Assembly (NCBI GenBank): GCA_949318235.1
Contig: OX439135.1
Location: forward strand, 27,846,587-27,910,586
Direction: 5' to 3'
DNA length: 64,000 bases
From: Ecdyonurus torrentis
Taxonomy: Eukaryota > Arthropoda > Insecta > Ephemeroptera > Heptageniidae
The notes beneath the pieces were generated by a model, which was given only the letters and a program-made list of their open reading frames with translations, was not told the DNA's origin and ran no database searches. This document shows positions 36,481-49,622 of this stretch, one piece after another. Numbering within the stretch: the stretch's first letter is position 1; every line of letters starts with the position of its first letter. Made by a program: the position numbers and the translations under genes.

Positions 36481-39400
36481 TGACGCCATCACTGACTATT
36501 ATTTTGATTTTAGTATTGTATGAAGTAGATAAGTGACGTCATCACTGACTATTAACTTGACTATAGTTGTGTATGAAGTAGATATGTGACGTCATCACTA
36601 ACTATCATCTTGACTTTAGTTGTGTATAAAGTAGATATGTGACGTTATTATTAACTATCTACTAGTATTTAGTGGCGTAAGAAGCAGATATGTGACGTCA
36701 TCACTGACTATCATCTTTACTTTAATAGTTTATGAAGGAGATAAGTTACGCCATCACTGACTATCAACTTGACTTTAGTAATGTATGGAAAAAATAAGTG
36801 CCGCAATCACTGACTATCAACTTGATTTTAGTAGTGTATGAAGTAGAAAAGTGACGTCATCACTGACTATCAATTTGAGTTTAGTTCTGTATGAAGTAGA
36901 TAAGTGATCATCACCGACTATCAACTTGTCTTTAGTAGTGGATGAAGTAAATATGTGACGTCATGACTGACTATCATCTTGACTTTAGTAGTGTATGACG
37001 TAGATATGTGACGTCATCTCTGACAATCAACTTGACTTTAGTAGTGTATGAAGTAGATAAGTGACGTCATTACTGATTATCATCTTGACTTTAGTTGTGT
37101 ATGAAGTAGATAAGTGACGTAATTACTTAATTTTATCTTGACTTTTGTAGTGTATGAAGTAGATAAGTGACGTCATCACTGACAATCAACTTGACTTAAG
37201 TAGTTGTTGGAGTAGATAAGTGACGTCATCACTGACTATTAACTTGTCTTTATTAGTGTATGAAGCATATATGTGACGTCATCACTGAATATCAACTTGA
37301 TTTAAGTAGTGTTTGAAGTACATATGTGACGTCATCACTGACTATCAATTTAACTTTAGTAGTGTATAAGGTAGAAATGTGACGTCATCACCGACTATCA
37401 ACTTGACTAAAGTAGTGTATGAAGTAGATATGTGACGTCATCACTGACTATCAATTTGATTTTAGTTGTGTATGAATTATATAACTGACGTCATTACTGA
37501 CTATCAACTGGTCTTTAGTAGTGTATGAAATAGACAAGCAACGTCATCACTAACTATCAACTTGATTTTCGTAGTGTATGAAGGAGAGTTGCAACGTCAA
37601 CACTGACTATCAATTTGACTTTAGTAGTGTATGAAGTAGATAAGTGACGTCATCACTGACTATCAAATTGACTTTAGTTGTGTATGAAGTAGTTATGTGA
37701 CGTTATCACTGACTATCATCTTGACTTAAGTTGTGTATAAAGTAGATAACTGGCATCATTACTGACTAGCAACTTGACTTTATTTGTGTATTAAGTAGAT
37801 ATGTGACGTCATCACTGACTATTAATTTGACTTAAGTAGTGTATGAAGTAGATGAGTGACGTCATCACTGACTATTAACTTGACTTTAATTGTGTATGAA
37901 GTAGATATGTGACGTCATCAGTAGCTATGAACTAGTATTTAATAGCGTTTGAAGCAGATAAGTGACGTCATCACTGACTATCAAATTGACTTTAGTTGTG
38001 TATGAAGTAGTTATGTGACGTTATCACTGACTATCATCTTGACTTAAGTTGTGTATAAAGTAGATAACTGGCATCATTACTGACTAGCAACTTGACTTTA
38101 TTTGTGTATTAAGTAGATATGTGACGTCATCACTGACTATTAATTTGACTTAAGTAGTGTATGAAGTAGATATGTGACGTCATCAGTAACTATCATCTTG
38201 ACTTTAGTTGTGTATAAAGTAGATAAGTGACGTTATCACTAACTATGAACTAGTATTTAGTAGCGTTTGAAGCAGATAAGTGACGTCATTACTGATTATC
38301 ATCTTGACTTTAGTTGTGTATGAAGTAGATAAGTGACGTAATTACTTAATTTTATCTTGACTTTTGTAGTGTATGAAGTAGATAAGTGACGTCATCACTG
38401 ACAATCAACTTGACTTAAGTAGTTGTTGGAGTAGATAAGTGACGTCATCACTGACTACTAACTTGTCTTTATTAGTGTATGAAGCATATATGTGACGTCA
38501 TCACTGAATATCAACTTGATTTAAGTAGTGTTTGAAGTACATATGTGACGTCATCACTGACTATCAATTTAACTTTAGTAGTGTATAAGGTAGATATGTG
38601 ACGTCATCACCGACTATCAACTTGACTAAAGTAGTGTATGAAGTAGATATGTGACGTCATCACTGACTATCAATTTGATTTTAGTTGTGTATGAATTATA
38701 TAACTGACGTCATTACTGACTATCAACTGGTCTTTAGTAGTGTATGAAATAGATAAGCAACGTCATCACTAACTATCAACTTGATTTTCGTAGTGTATGA
38801 AGGAGAATTGCAACGTCAACACTGACTATCAATTTGACTTTAGTAGTGTATGAAGTAGATAAGTGACGTCATCACTGACTATCAAATTGACTTTAGTTGT
38901 GTATGAAGTAGTTATGTGACGTTATCACTGACTATTATCTTGACTTAAGTTGTGTATAAAGTAGATAACTGGCATCATTACTGACTAGCAACTTGACTTT
39001 ATTTGTGTATTAAGTAGACATGTGACGTCATCACTGACTATTAAATTGACTTTAGTTGTGTATGAAGTAGATATGTGACGTCATCAGTAGCTATCATCTT
39101 GACTTTAGTTGTGTATAAAGTAGATAAGTGACGTTATCACTAACTATGAACTAGTATTTAGTAGCGTTTGAAGCAGATAAGTGACGTCATTACTGATTAT
39201 CATCTTGACTTTAGTTGTGTATGAAGTAGATAAGTGACGTAATTACTTAATTTTATCTTGACTTTTGTAGTGTATGAAGTAGATAAGTGACGTCATCACT
39301 GACAATCAACTTGACTTAAGTAGTTGTTGGAGTAGATAAGTGACGTCATCACTGACTATTAACTTGTCTTTATTAGTGTATGAAGCATATATGTGACGTC

Positions 39401-40217
39401 ATCACTGATTATCAACTTGATTTAAGTAGTGTTTGAAGTACATATGTGACGTCATCACTGACTATCATTTTAACTTTAGTAGTGTATAAGGTAGATATGT
39501 GACGTCATTACCGACTATCAACTTGACTAAAGTAGTGTATGAAGTAGATATGTGACGTCATCACTGACTATCAATTTGATTTTAGTTGTGTATGAAGTAG
39601 TTATGTGACGTTATCACTGACTATCATCTTAACTTAAGTTGTGTATAAAGTAGATAACTGGCATCATTACTGACTAGCAACTTGACTTTATTTGTGTATT
39701 AAGTAGATATGTGACGTCATCACTGACTATTAAATTGACTTTAGTTGTGTATGAAGTAGATATGTGACGTCATCAGTAACTATCATCTTGACTTTAGTTG
39801 TGTATAAAGTAGATAAGTGACGTTATCACTAACTATGAACTAGTATTTAGTAGCGTTTGAAGCAGATATGTGACGTCATCACTGACTATCAACTTGACTT
39901 TAGTAGAGTATGAAGTAGATATATGACGTCATTACTGACGATAAACTTGACTTTAGTAGTTAATGAAGTAGAAATGCAACGTCATCACTCAATATCAATT
40001 TGACTTTAGTAGTTTATGAAGTAGATAAGTGACGTCATCACTGACTATCAATTTAGGTTTAGTTGTGTAAGAAGTAGATAAGTGACGTCATCACTGACTA
40101 TCATCTTGACTTTAGTAGTGTATGAAGTAGATATGTGACGTCAACACTGACTATCAACTTCACTTAAGTTATGTATGTGGTAGATAAGTGACACCATCAC
40201 TGACTACCAACTTGATT
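36481..40217 (+). repeat. 53-bp satellite array
   Basis: Same length (3,737 bp) and monomer order as the array at 20.6-24.3 kb, differing by rare substitutions such as cttaactt for cttgactt near 39630. Confidence 0.93.
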
Positions 40218-40468
40218 TATCACTTTATTTAAAAACCGCAACTTTCCATCTCAATTAGAACTCGAGTTACAAACTATTTTTTTCTTCATATGGGCTACAA
40301 TGCTATAGACTTCGGTAAAAAAATACTAAAATTCTCAAAAACTGAAAAAGTTTATTTTTTGACAACTAAAGTGTAATAAACTCTTCATAAGACAATTCAA
40401 AGTGATACATTTCAGTTCAAACTGCAAGTCTGTAGCATTATTAGTTTCTGAGATATCATCAAAAATTG
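40218..40468 (+). repeat. 342-bp satellite block, minimal type (251 bp)
   Basis: Single partial monomer with the same limits as the block at 24.3 kb; followed by gactccatcac instead of gacgccatcac. Confidence 0.9.
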
Positions 40469-40974
40469 TGACTCCATCACTGACTATTATATTGATTTTA
40501 GTAGTTCATGAAATACATAAGTGACGTCATCACTGACTATCAACTTGACATTAGTTGTGTATGAAGTAGATATGTGACGTCATCACTGACTATCAATTTG
40601 ACTTTAGTATTGTATAAAGTAGATAAGTGACGTCATCACTGACTATTAATTTGACTATAGTTGTGTATGAAGTAGATATGTAACGTCATCACTAACTATC
40701 ATCTTGACTTTAATTGTGTATAAATTAGATATGTGACGTTATCACTAAATATCTACTAGTATTTAGTATCGTATGAAGTATATATGTGACGTCATCACTG
40801 ACTATCAATTTGAGTTTAGTTTTGTATGAAGTAGATAAGTGACGTCATCACTGACTTTCAACTTGACTTTAGTAGTGTATGAAGTAGATAAGTGACGTCA
40901 CCACTGACTATCAACTTGACTTAAGTTATGTATGTGGTAGATGAGTGACACCATCACCGACTACCAACTTGATT
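40469..40974 (+). repeat. 53-bp satellite array
   Basis: About 9.5 monomers, counterpart of the array at 24.5-25.1 kb. Confidence 0.92.
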
Positions 40975-41565
40975 CATCACTTTATTTCAAAACCGCAACT
41001 TTCAATCTCAATTAGAACTCGAGTAACAAACTTTTTTTTCTTCATATCAGCTACAATGCTATAGACTTCGGTAAGAAAACACTAAAATTTTCAAAAACTA
41101 AGAAAGTTTTGTTTTTGCGACTAAAGTGTAATAAACTTTTCATCAAAAATTTCAAAGTGATAAATTTCAGTTCAAACCGCAAGTCTGTAGCATTATTAGT
41201 TTCTGAGATATCATCAAAAATCGTTTTCAGAATCTGAAAAATAAAATTTGTTTTGAATAATTATTTTTCTCAATTTTGTTTCTAGAGGTAAATGTAGTAC
41301 TATAGAGCGTTTTGCATCACTTTATTTCAAAACTGCAACTTTCCATCTCAATTAGAACTAAAGTAATAAACTTTTTTTTTCTTCATATGGGCTACAATGC
41401 TATAGACTTCGCTAAGAAAATAATAAAATTCTCAAAAACTGAAGAAGTTTAATTTTTGACAACTAAAGTGTTATAAACTCTTCATAAGATAATTCAAAGT
41501 GATACATTTCAGTTCAAACTGCAAGTCTGTAGCATTATTAGTTTCTGAGATATCATCAAAAATCG
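40975..41565 (+). repeat. 342-bp satellite block, short type
   Basis: 591 bp, standard limits; last of the six blocks of this size. Confidence 0.92.
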
Positions 41566-44500
41566 TGACGCCATCACTGACTATTATTTTGATTTTAGTA
41601 TTGTATGAAGTAGATAAGTGACGTCATCACTGACTATTAACTTTACTATAGTTGTGTATGAAGTAGATATGTGACGTCATCACTAACTATCATCTTGACT
41701 TTAGTTGTGTATAAAGTAGATATGTGACGTTATCATTAACTATCTACTAGTATTTAGTGGCGTAAGAAGCAGATATGTGACGTCATCACTGACTATCATC
41801 TTTACTTTAATAGTTTATGAAGGAGATAAGTTACGCCATCACTGACTATCAACTTGACTTTAGTAATGTATGGAAAAAATAAGTGCCGCAATCACTGACT
41901 ATCAACTTGATTTTAGTAGTGTATGAAGTAGAAAAGTGACGTCATCACTGACTATCAATTTGAGTTTAGTTCTGTATGAAGTAGATAAGTGATCATCACC
42001 GACTATCAACTTGTCTTTAGTAGTGGATGAAGTAAATATGTGACGTCATGACTGACTATCATCTTGACTTTAGTAGTGTATGAAGTAGATATGTGACGTC
42101 ATCTCTGACAATCAACTTGACTTTAGTAGTGTATGAAGTAGATAAGTGACGTCATTACTGATTATCATCTTGACTTTAGTTGTGTATGAAGTAGATAAGT
42201 GACGTAATTACTTAATTTTATCTTGACTTTTGTAGTGTATGAAGTAGATAAGTGACGTCATCACTGACAATCAACTTGACTTAAGTAGTTGTTGGAGTAG
42301 ATAAGTGACGTCATCACTGACTATTAACTTGTCTTTATTAGTGTATGAAGCATATATGTGACGTCATCACTGAATATCAACTCGATTTAAGTAGTGTTTG
42401 AAGTACATATGTGACGTCATCACTGACTATCAATTTAACTTTAGTAGTGTATAAGGTAGAAATGTGACGTCATCACCGACTATCAACTTGACTAAAGTAG
42501 TGTATGAAGTAGATATGTGACGTCATCACTGACTATCAATTTGATTTTAGTTGTGTATGAATTATATAACTGACGTCATTACTGACTATCAACTGGTCTT
42601 TAGTAGTGTATGAAATAGATAAGCAACGTCATCACTAACTATCAACTTGATTTTCGTAGTGTATGAAGGAGAGTTGCAACGTCAACACTGACTATCAATT
42701 TGACTTTAGTAGTGTATGAAGTAGATAAGTGACGTCATCACTGACTATCAAATTGACTTTAGTTGTGTATGAAGTAGTTATGTGACGTTATCACTGACTA
42801 TCATCTTGACTTAAGTTGTGTATAAAGTAGATAACTGGCATCATTACTGACTAGCAACTTGACTTTATTTGTGTATTAAGTAGATATGTGACGTCATCAC
42901 TGACTATTAAATTGACTTTAGTTGTGTATGAAGTAGATATGTGACGTCATCAGTAACTATCATCTTGACTTTAGTTGTGTATAAAGTAGATAAGTGACGT
43001 TATCACTAACTATGAACTAGTATTTAGTAGCGTTGGAAGCAGATAAGTGACGTCATTACTGATTATCATCTTGACTTTAGTTGTGTATGAAGTAGATAAG
43101 TGACGTAATTACTTAATTTTATCTTGACTTTTGTAGTGTATGAAGTAGATAAGTGACGTCATCACTGACAATCAACTTGACTTAAGTAGTTGTTGGAGTA
43201 GATAAGTGACGTCATCACTGACTATTAACTTGTCTTTATTAGTGTATGAAGCATATATGTGACGTCATCACTGAATATCAACTTGATTTAAGTAGTGTTT
43301 GAAGTACATATGTGACGTCATCACTGACTATCAATTTAACTTTAGTAGTGTATAAGGTAGATATGTGACGTCATCACCGACTATCAACTTGACTAAAGTA
43401 GTGTATGAAGTAGATATGTGACGTCATCACTGACTATCAATTTGATTTTAGTTGTATATGAATTATATAACTGACGTCATTACTGACTATCAACTGGTCT
43501 TTAGTAGTGTATGAAATAGATAAGCAACGTCATCACTAACTATCAACTTGATTTTCGTAGTGTATGAAGGAGAATTGCAACGTCAACACTGACTATCAAT
43601 TTGACTTTAGTAGTGTATGAAGTAGATAAGTGACGTCATCACTGACTATCAAATTGACTTTAGTTGTGTATGAAGTAGTTATGTGACGTTATCACTGACT
43701 ATCATCTTGACTTAAGTTGTGTATAAAGTAGATAACTGGCATCATTACTGACTAGCAACTTGACTTTATTTGTGTATTAAGTAGATATGTGACGTCATCA
43801 CTGACTATTAAATTGACTTTAGTTGTGTATGAAGTAGATATGTGACGTCATCAGTAGCTATCATCTTGACTTTAGTTGTGTATAAAGTAGATAAGTGACG
43901 TTATCACTAACTATGAACTAGTATTTAGTAGCGTTTGAAGCAGATAAGTGACGTCATTACTGATTATCATCTTGACTTTAGTTGTGAATGAAGTAGATAA
44001 GTGACGTAATTACTTAATTTTATCTTGACTTTTGTAGTGTATGAAGTAGATAAGTGACGTCATCACTGACAATCAACTTGACTTAAGTAGTTGTTGGAGT
44101 AGATAAGTGACGTCATCACTGACTATTAACTTGTCTTTATGAGTGTATGAAGCATATATGTGACGTCATCACTGATTATCAACTTGATTTAAGTAGTGTT
44201 TGAAGTACATATGTGACGTCATCACTGACTATCATTTTAACTTTAGTAGTGTATAAGGTAGATATGTGACGTCATTACCGACTATCAACTTGACAAAAGT
44301 AGTGTATGAAGTAGATATGTGACGTCATCACTGACTATCAATTTGATTTTAGTTGTGTATGAAGTAGTTATGTGACGTTATCACTGACTATCATCTTGAC
44401 TTAAGTTGTGTATAAAGTAGATAACTGGCATCATTACTGACTAGCAACTTGACTTTATTTGTGTATTAAGTAGATATGTGACGTCATCACTGACTATTAA

Positions 44501-44984
44501 ATTGACTTTAGTTGTGTATGAAGTAGATATGTGACGTCATCAGTAACTATCATCTTGACTTTAGTTGTGTATAAAGTAGATAAGTGACGTTATCACTAAC
44601 TATGAACTAGTATTTAGTAGCGTTTGAAGCAGATATGTGACGTCATCACTGACTATCAACTTGACTTTAGTAGAGTATGAAGTAGATATATGACGTCATT
44701 ACTGACGATAAACTTGACTTTAGTAGTTAATGAAGTAGAAATGCAACGTCATCACTCAATATCAATTTGACTTTAGTAGTTTATGAAGTAGATAAGTGAC
44801 GTCATCACTGACTATCAATTTAAGTTTAGTTGTGTAAGAAGTAGATAAGTGACGTCATCACTGACTATCATCTTGACTTTAGTAGTGTATGAAGTAGATA
44901 TGTGACGTCAACACTGACTATCAACTTCACTTAAGTTATGTATGTGGTAGATAAGTGACACCATCACTGACTACCAACTTGATT
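41566..44984 (+). repeat. 53-bp satellite array
   Basis: About 64 monomers. Up to about 43860 it follows the array before the third LTR element; after that it follows the segment before the minimal 342-bp block, as a third round of the local duplication (minimal blocks 4,767 bp apart, which is 5,085 minus six monomers). Confidence 0.93.
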
Positions 44985-45235
44985 TATCACTTTATTTAAA
45001 AACCGCAACTTTCCATCTCAATTAGAACTCGAGTTACAAACTATTTTTTTCTTCATATGGGCTACAATGCTATAGACTTCGGTAAAAAAATACTAAAATT
45101 CTCAAAAACTGAAAAAGTTTATTTTTTGACAACTAAAGTGTAATAAACTCTTCATAAGACAATTCAAAGTGATACATTTCAGTTCAAACTGCAAGTCTGT
45201 AGCATTATTAGTTTCTGAGATATCATCAAAAATTG
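44985..45235 (+). repeat. 342-bp satellite block, minimal type (251 bp)
   Basis: Third copy of the partial monomer, same limits. It is the last + strand occurrence of this satellite in the window. Confidence 0.9.
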
Positions 45236-47470
45236 TGACGCCATCACTGACTATTATATTGATTTTAGTAGTTCATGAAATACATAAGTGACGTCATCAC
45301 TGACTATCAACTTGACATTAGTTGTGTATGAAGTAGATATGTGACGTCATCACTGACTATCAATTTGACTTTAGTATTGTATGAAGTAGATAAGTGACGT
45401 CATCACTGACTATTAATTTGACTATAGTTGTGTATGAAGTAGATATGTAACGTCATCACTAACTATCATCTTGACTTTAATTGTGTATAAATTAGATATG
45501 TGACGTTATCACTAAATATCTACTAGTATTTAGTATCGTATGAAGTATATATGTGACGTCATCACTGACTATCATCTTGACTTTAGTAGAGTATGGAAAA
45601 GATAAGTGAAGTCATCACTGACTATCAACTTGACTTTAGTGGTATATGAAGTAGATAAATGACGCTATCACTGACTATCAACTTGATATTATTAGTGTAT
45701 GATGTAGAAAAGTGACGTCATCACTGACTATAAAGTTGAGTTTAGTTCTGTATATAGTAGATAAGTGACGTCATCACTGACTATCAACTTGTCTTTAGTA
45801 GTGTATGAAGTAAATTTGTGACGTTATGACATACTATCATCTTGACTTTAGTACTGTACGAAGTACATAAGTGACGTCATCACTGACTATCAACTTGACT
45901 TTAGTTATGTTTTTAGTAGATAAGTGACGTTATCATTGACTTCCATTTTTATTTTAGTATTGATGAAGTAGATAAGTGACGTCATCACTAACTATCAACT
46001 TGATTTTAATTGTTTACATAGTAGTAAATATGTGACGTCATCACTGAATATCAACTTGACTTTAGTAGTGTATGAAGTAGAAATGTGACGTCATCACTGA
46101 CTATCAATTTGATTTTAGTTGTGTATGAATTATATAACTGACGTCATTACTGACTATCAACTGGTCTTTAGTAGTGTATGAAATAGATAAGTAACGTCAT
46201 CACTAACTATCAACTTGATTTTCGTAGTGTATGAAGGAGAATTGCAACGTCAACACTGACTATCAATTTGACTTTAGTAGTGTATGAAGTAGATAAGTGA
46301 CGTCATCACTGACTATCAAATTGACTTTAGTTGTGTATGAAGTAGATATGTGACGTTATCACTGACTATCATCTTGACTTAAGTTGTGTATAAAGTAGAT
46401 AACTGACATCATTACTGACTAGCAACTTGTTTTTATTTGTGTATTAAGTAGATATGTGACGTCATCACTGACTATTAATTTGACTTAAGTAGTGTATGAA
46501 GTAGATGAGTGACGTCATCACTGACTATTAACTTGACTTTAATTGTGTATGAAGTAGATATGTGACGTCATCAGTAGCTATGAACTAGTATTTAATAGCG
46601 TTTGAAGCAGATATGTGACGTCATCACTGACTATCAACTTGACTTTAGTAATTTATGAAGTCGATAAGTTACGACACAATTGTTTTTCAACTTTACTTTA
46701 GTAGAGTATGAAGTAGATATATGACGTCATTACTGAGGATCAACTTGACTTTAGTAGTGTATGAAGTAGAAATGCAACGTCATCACTAAATATCAATTTG
46801 ACTTTAGTAGTGTATGAAGTAGAAAAGTGACGTCATCACTGACTATAAATTTGAGTTTAGTTCTGTATAAAGTAGATAAGTGACGTCATCACTGACTATC
46901 AACTTGTCTTTAGTAGTGTATGAAGTAAATTTGTGACGTCATGACTGACTATCATCTTGACTTAAGTAGTGTATCAAATAGATAAGTGACGTCATCACTG
47001 ACTATCAACTTGATTTTAGTTGTTTACATAGTAGAATATATGTGACGTCATCACTGACTATCAACTTGACTTTAGTAGTGTATGAAGTAGATAAGTGACG
47101 TCATCACTTATTATCATCTTGACTTTAGTTGTGTATGAAGTAGATAAGCGACGTTATTACTTAATTTCATCTTGACTTTTGTAGTGTATGAAGTAGATAA
47201 GTGACGTCATCACTGACAATCAACTTGACTTTAGTAGTTTAAAAGGTAGATAAGTGACGTCATCACTGACTATTACCTTGTCGTTAGTAGTGTATGAAGC
47301 ATATATGTGACGTCATCACTGACTATCAACTTGACTTTAGTATTTAATGAAGTCGATAAGTTAGGTCATAATTGTTTTTTAACTTGACTTTAGTTGTGTA
47401 TGAAGTAGAGAACTGACGTCATAACTGTTAATCAACTTGACTTTAGTAGTGTATAAAGTAGATAAGTGAC
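45236..47470 (+). repeat. 53-bp satellite array, divergent
   Basis: About 42 monomers. Beyond about 45560 the strict correspondence with upstream units is lost and monomers are more degenerate (for example atgacatactatc, tttttagtagataag, tattgatgaagtag). This looks like older, less homogenised satellite at the edge of the duplicated region. Confidence 0.9.
47459..47470 (+). repeat. Left copy of 12-bp target-site duplication of the Penelope-like element
   Basis: tagataagtgac immediately precedes the element, and the same 12 bp follow it. Because this word occurs in most 53-bp monomers, a duplication on insertion is likely but not proven. Confidence 0.6.
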
Positions 47471-47548
47471 ACTTACTTTATGGATTGACGATCCATCCTG
47501 GACTTTTTCCATTCTCCTGATTTTTAATTTACATATGTATGTAAATTT

Positions 47549-47589
47549 GAGTTACGTTTCGGACTTTAACCAAGTCCTTCGTCAGACTC
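47549..47589 (-). ncRNA. Hammerhead ribozyme motif (type I, very short stem III)
   Basis: Read on the minus strand: stem I strand GAGT, core CTGACGA, one extra A, stem II GGACTT with loop GGTTA and AAGTCC, core GAAAC, then GTA and the closing stem I strand ACTC. Stem III is reduced to the self-complementary ACGT, the minimal form known from animal retroelement hammerheads, which are thought to work best as dimers. Self-cleavage would fall after the A of GTA, between 47553 and 47552. All invariant core positions are present; the extra A before stem II is the only irregularity. Activity is inferred, not shown. Confidence 0.82.
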
Positions 47590-47768
47590 ATACGACTCTC
47601 ACACGATAACTGGAGAGCCAAAAAGTTCAAAAAAAAAAAAAAAAAAATAAGGAAACTTGCACAGAGGGGAGGGGGTTTGTTTTTATTTTGTCTATGAGAG
47701 GGGGGTGGGCATGTAGTATGGCAAGCTCTCTACTTGCTTGCGCTGGTGCGAGGGTGTGTGTGTGTATA

Positions 47769-49622
47769 CTAACAGTCAAGCAGCCTCGACCTTGGAGGCC
47801 GCCGACGTGTCATAACCTGTACATCGTTCTTTATAATAGGGAGCCAAATTTCATTCAGTTGATGACTACATTGACTAAATGTATTCTCCTTATTTTTTAT
47901 AATTTCAATTGCTTCATGAACTTTTCTTTTTTTAAACTTTTCTTCTTTACCTATCACTGCAGTTTCATCCCATTTTATTACATGTTCATTAATATTTTTA
48001 TTCATTAAATGTTCGACTATTTTTGAGTTTGGGAATTTTCGTGGATTTTTTACGTAGTTTCTATGTTCTTTTATCCTGACTTCAAGTGGGCGGCCTGTTT
48101 CACCGATGTAATTGTCCCCACAGGAGCATGGTATTGAATATATACAGTTTTTATTATTATTATTGTTATTATCTGGTTTCAAGTGTACTAAATCTTTTCT
48201 AATAGTGTTGTTTGAATTAAATACAACACGTATATTATTTTTGTTTCCTATTTTTTTAATTTTCTCACTAAAACCTGGTAGATAAGGGATGGCTATGGTA
48301 GTATACGGTTTTTCTTTCTCTCTGCCGTTGTCAGTAGTGTGCCTGCTTGTCGCCTCAGCAGTCTCTTCTCTCTCTCGCGCGCGTTCTCTAACCTGACTTC
48401 TTGCCCTCTGTATAACATGTGGCGGGTAGTTGTTGCTCACCAGCGTGTCTTCTATTTTCTCTTCTTCAACTTCCCTCTCATCCTCGCTGCTACAGTGGGT
48501 CATTGCACGGTGAAATAATGTTGATGCTATAGCTTGCTTTGTTGCGGGGGGGTGATTTGAATTAAAATTTAAGTATCTACCTGAATCAGTTTTCTTTCTA
48601 TATACACTCGTTGTCAATTTGTTATTATTTCTTTCTATTAATACATCCAAGAAAGCGATTTTGTTACTTTCTTCTTTTTCTATTGTAAATTTTATTGATG
48701 GATACTGTGAATTCATATGTATTTTAAAATTTTCTACATCTTCTTTGTCTTGCGACCATAGAAAAAATGTGTCATCAACATATCTCTTCCAGTGGCGTGG
48801 TTTTATATGATATGTTGATATCGCATTTTTTTCTAGTTCTTCCATGAAAATGTTGCTCATTATTGGAGATAATGGTGAGCCCATAGCCATGCCTGTGTTC
48901 TGTTGATAAAATGTATCTCCAAACTGGAAATATGTTGTTTTTAGACATATTGACATTAATTCAATTATTGCTTCTACTGAGAGGTCAGTTCTGTTTTTCA
49001 GTGTATTATCATTCTGTAATCTATTTTTTAAACAGTTCAATGCGTCATTGATTGGCACATTAGTAAATAGGCTAACAACATCAAAACTAATCATAATCTC
49101 ACCATCAAGCACTTCTACATTTTTAATTTGTTGTATGAAATCATGCGAATTTTTAATAAATGAGTCACAATTACCAGATAATGGGGAAATAATATTTAAT
49201 AAGAATTTTGCTAATTTATAACATGGAGATTCAATGCTACTTACTATGGGACGGAGGGGAGCGCCTTCTTTATGTATTTTTGGTAACCCATAAATATGCG
49301 GTGGTTTGCTATTGTACGGTGATAACTGTTTTCTCAGTGTATCTGAGATTTCCATGTTATATTTTTTTAGTGAGTCTCGTACCGTTTTTTCAATTTTCTT
49401 TGTAGGATCAGATTTTAATATTGAATATTCTTCTGAGTTTAATAGGTTGTTGATTCTATTATTGTAATCACTTTTATTCATCACCACAGTAACATTTCCT
49501 TTGTCTGCTTTTAATATAATTATTGATTTGTCATTTTTGAGATTCTTTAAGGCGTGTAATTCAACAGGAGTGAGATTATTATTAATATTCCACTTTTTAT
49601 CAAATAGATGTCTAACTTTCAT
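47769..49622 (-). CDS. Penelope-like reverse transcriptase with GIY-YIG endonuclease (N-terminally truncated)
   Basis: 617 codons without a stop. An RT domain covers about residues 35-345: ADKG at 39-42, YGLPKIHK at 111-118, PLRPIVSS at 122-129, motif A SFDVVSLFTNVP at 179-190, motif B QNTGMAMGSPLSP at 241-253, catalytic YVDD at 281-284, thumb FLDVLI at 324-329. Residues 380-440 form a charged, RARERE-rich linker, then an asparagine run (485-490). The GIY-YIG endonuclease follows: CIYSIPCSCGDNYIGETGR at 493-511 with cysteines between the two halves of the motif, RIKEHR at 516-521, and a C-terminal KRKVHEAIEI. Family members usually have 150-250 residues before the ADKG segment; these are absent, so the first methionine is internal. 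The enzyme would nick target DNA and copy its RNA there. All catalytic residues are present, so the loss is recent or the frame was protected. Confidence 0.93.
   Translation of the reverse strand: MKVRHLFDKKWNINNNLTPVELHALKNLKNDKSIIILKADKGNVTVVMNKSDYNNRINNLLNSEEYSILKSDPTKKIEKTVRDSLKKYNMEISDTLRKQLSPYNSKPPHIYGLPKIHKEGAPLRPIVSSIESPCYKLAKFLLNIISPLSGNCDSFIKNSHDFIQQIKNVEVLDGEIMISFDVVSLFTNVPINDALNCLKNRLQNDNTLKNRTDLSVEAIIELMSICLKTTYFQFGDTFYQQNTGMAMGSPLSPIMSNIFMEELEKNAISTYHIKPRHWKRYVDDTFFLWSQDKEDVENFKIHMNSQYPSIKFTIEKEESNKIAFLDVLIERNNNKLTTSVYRKKTDSGRYLNFNSNHPPATKQAIASTLFHRAMTHCSSEDEREVEEEKIEDTLVSNNYPPHVIQRARSQVRERAREREETAEATSRHTTDNGREKEKPYTTIAIPYLPGFSEKIKKIGNKNNIRVVFNSNNTIRKDLVHLKPDNNNNNNKNCIYSIPCSCGDNYIGETGRPLEVRIKEHRNYVKNPRKFPNSKIVEHLMNKNINEHVIKWDETAVIGKEEKFKKRKVHEAIEIIKNKENTFSQCSHQLNEIWLPIIKNDVQVMTRRRPPRSRLLDC

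Larger units (their letters stand above)
34565..43860 (+). repeat. Segmental duplication unit, copy 4 (partial, no LTR or hAT element)
   Basis: Parallels unit 3 with an offset of 15,814 bp at the start and 15,920 bp after the two-monomer difference. The satellite order of unit 3, including the 5,085-bp duplication (gtgatcatcacc at 36901 and 41986), is kept. Correspondence stops near 43860, precisely where unit 3 enters the LTR flank; here more 53-bp satellite follows. Confidence 0.85.

Noticed and set aside
47629..47648. Poly(A) tail of a + strand retrotransposon
   Set aside because: The A run lies inside the Penelope-like element, upstream of its ribozyme on the other strand, and is not at an element end.
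47688..49405. Plus-strand frames at 47688, 48619 and 49208
   Set aside because: They lie antisense to the Penelope-like reverse transcriptase or its 3' region and are shadows of it.
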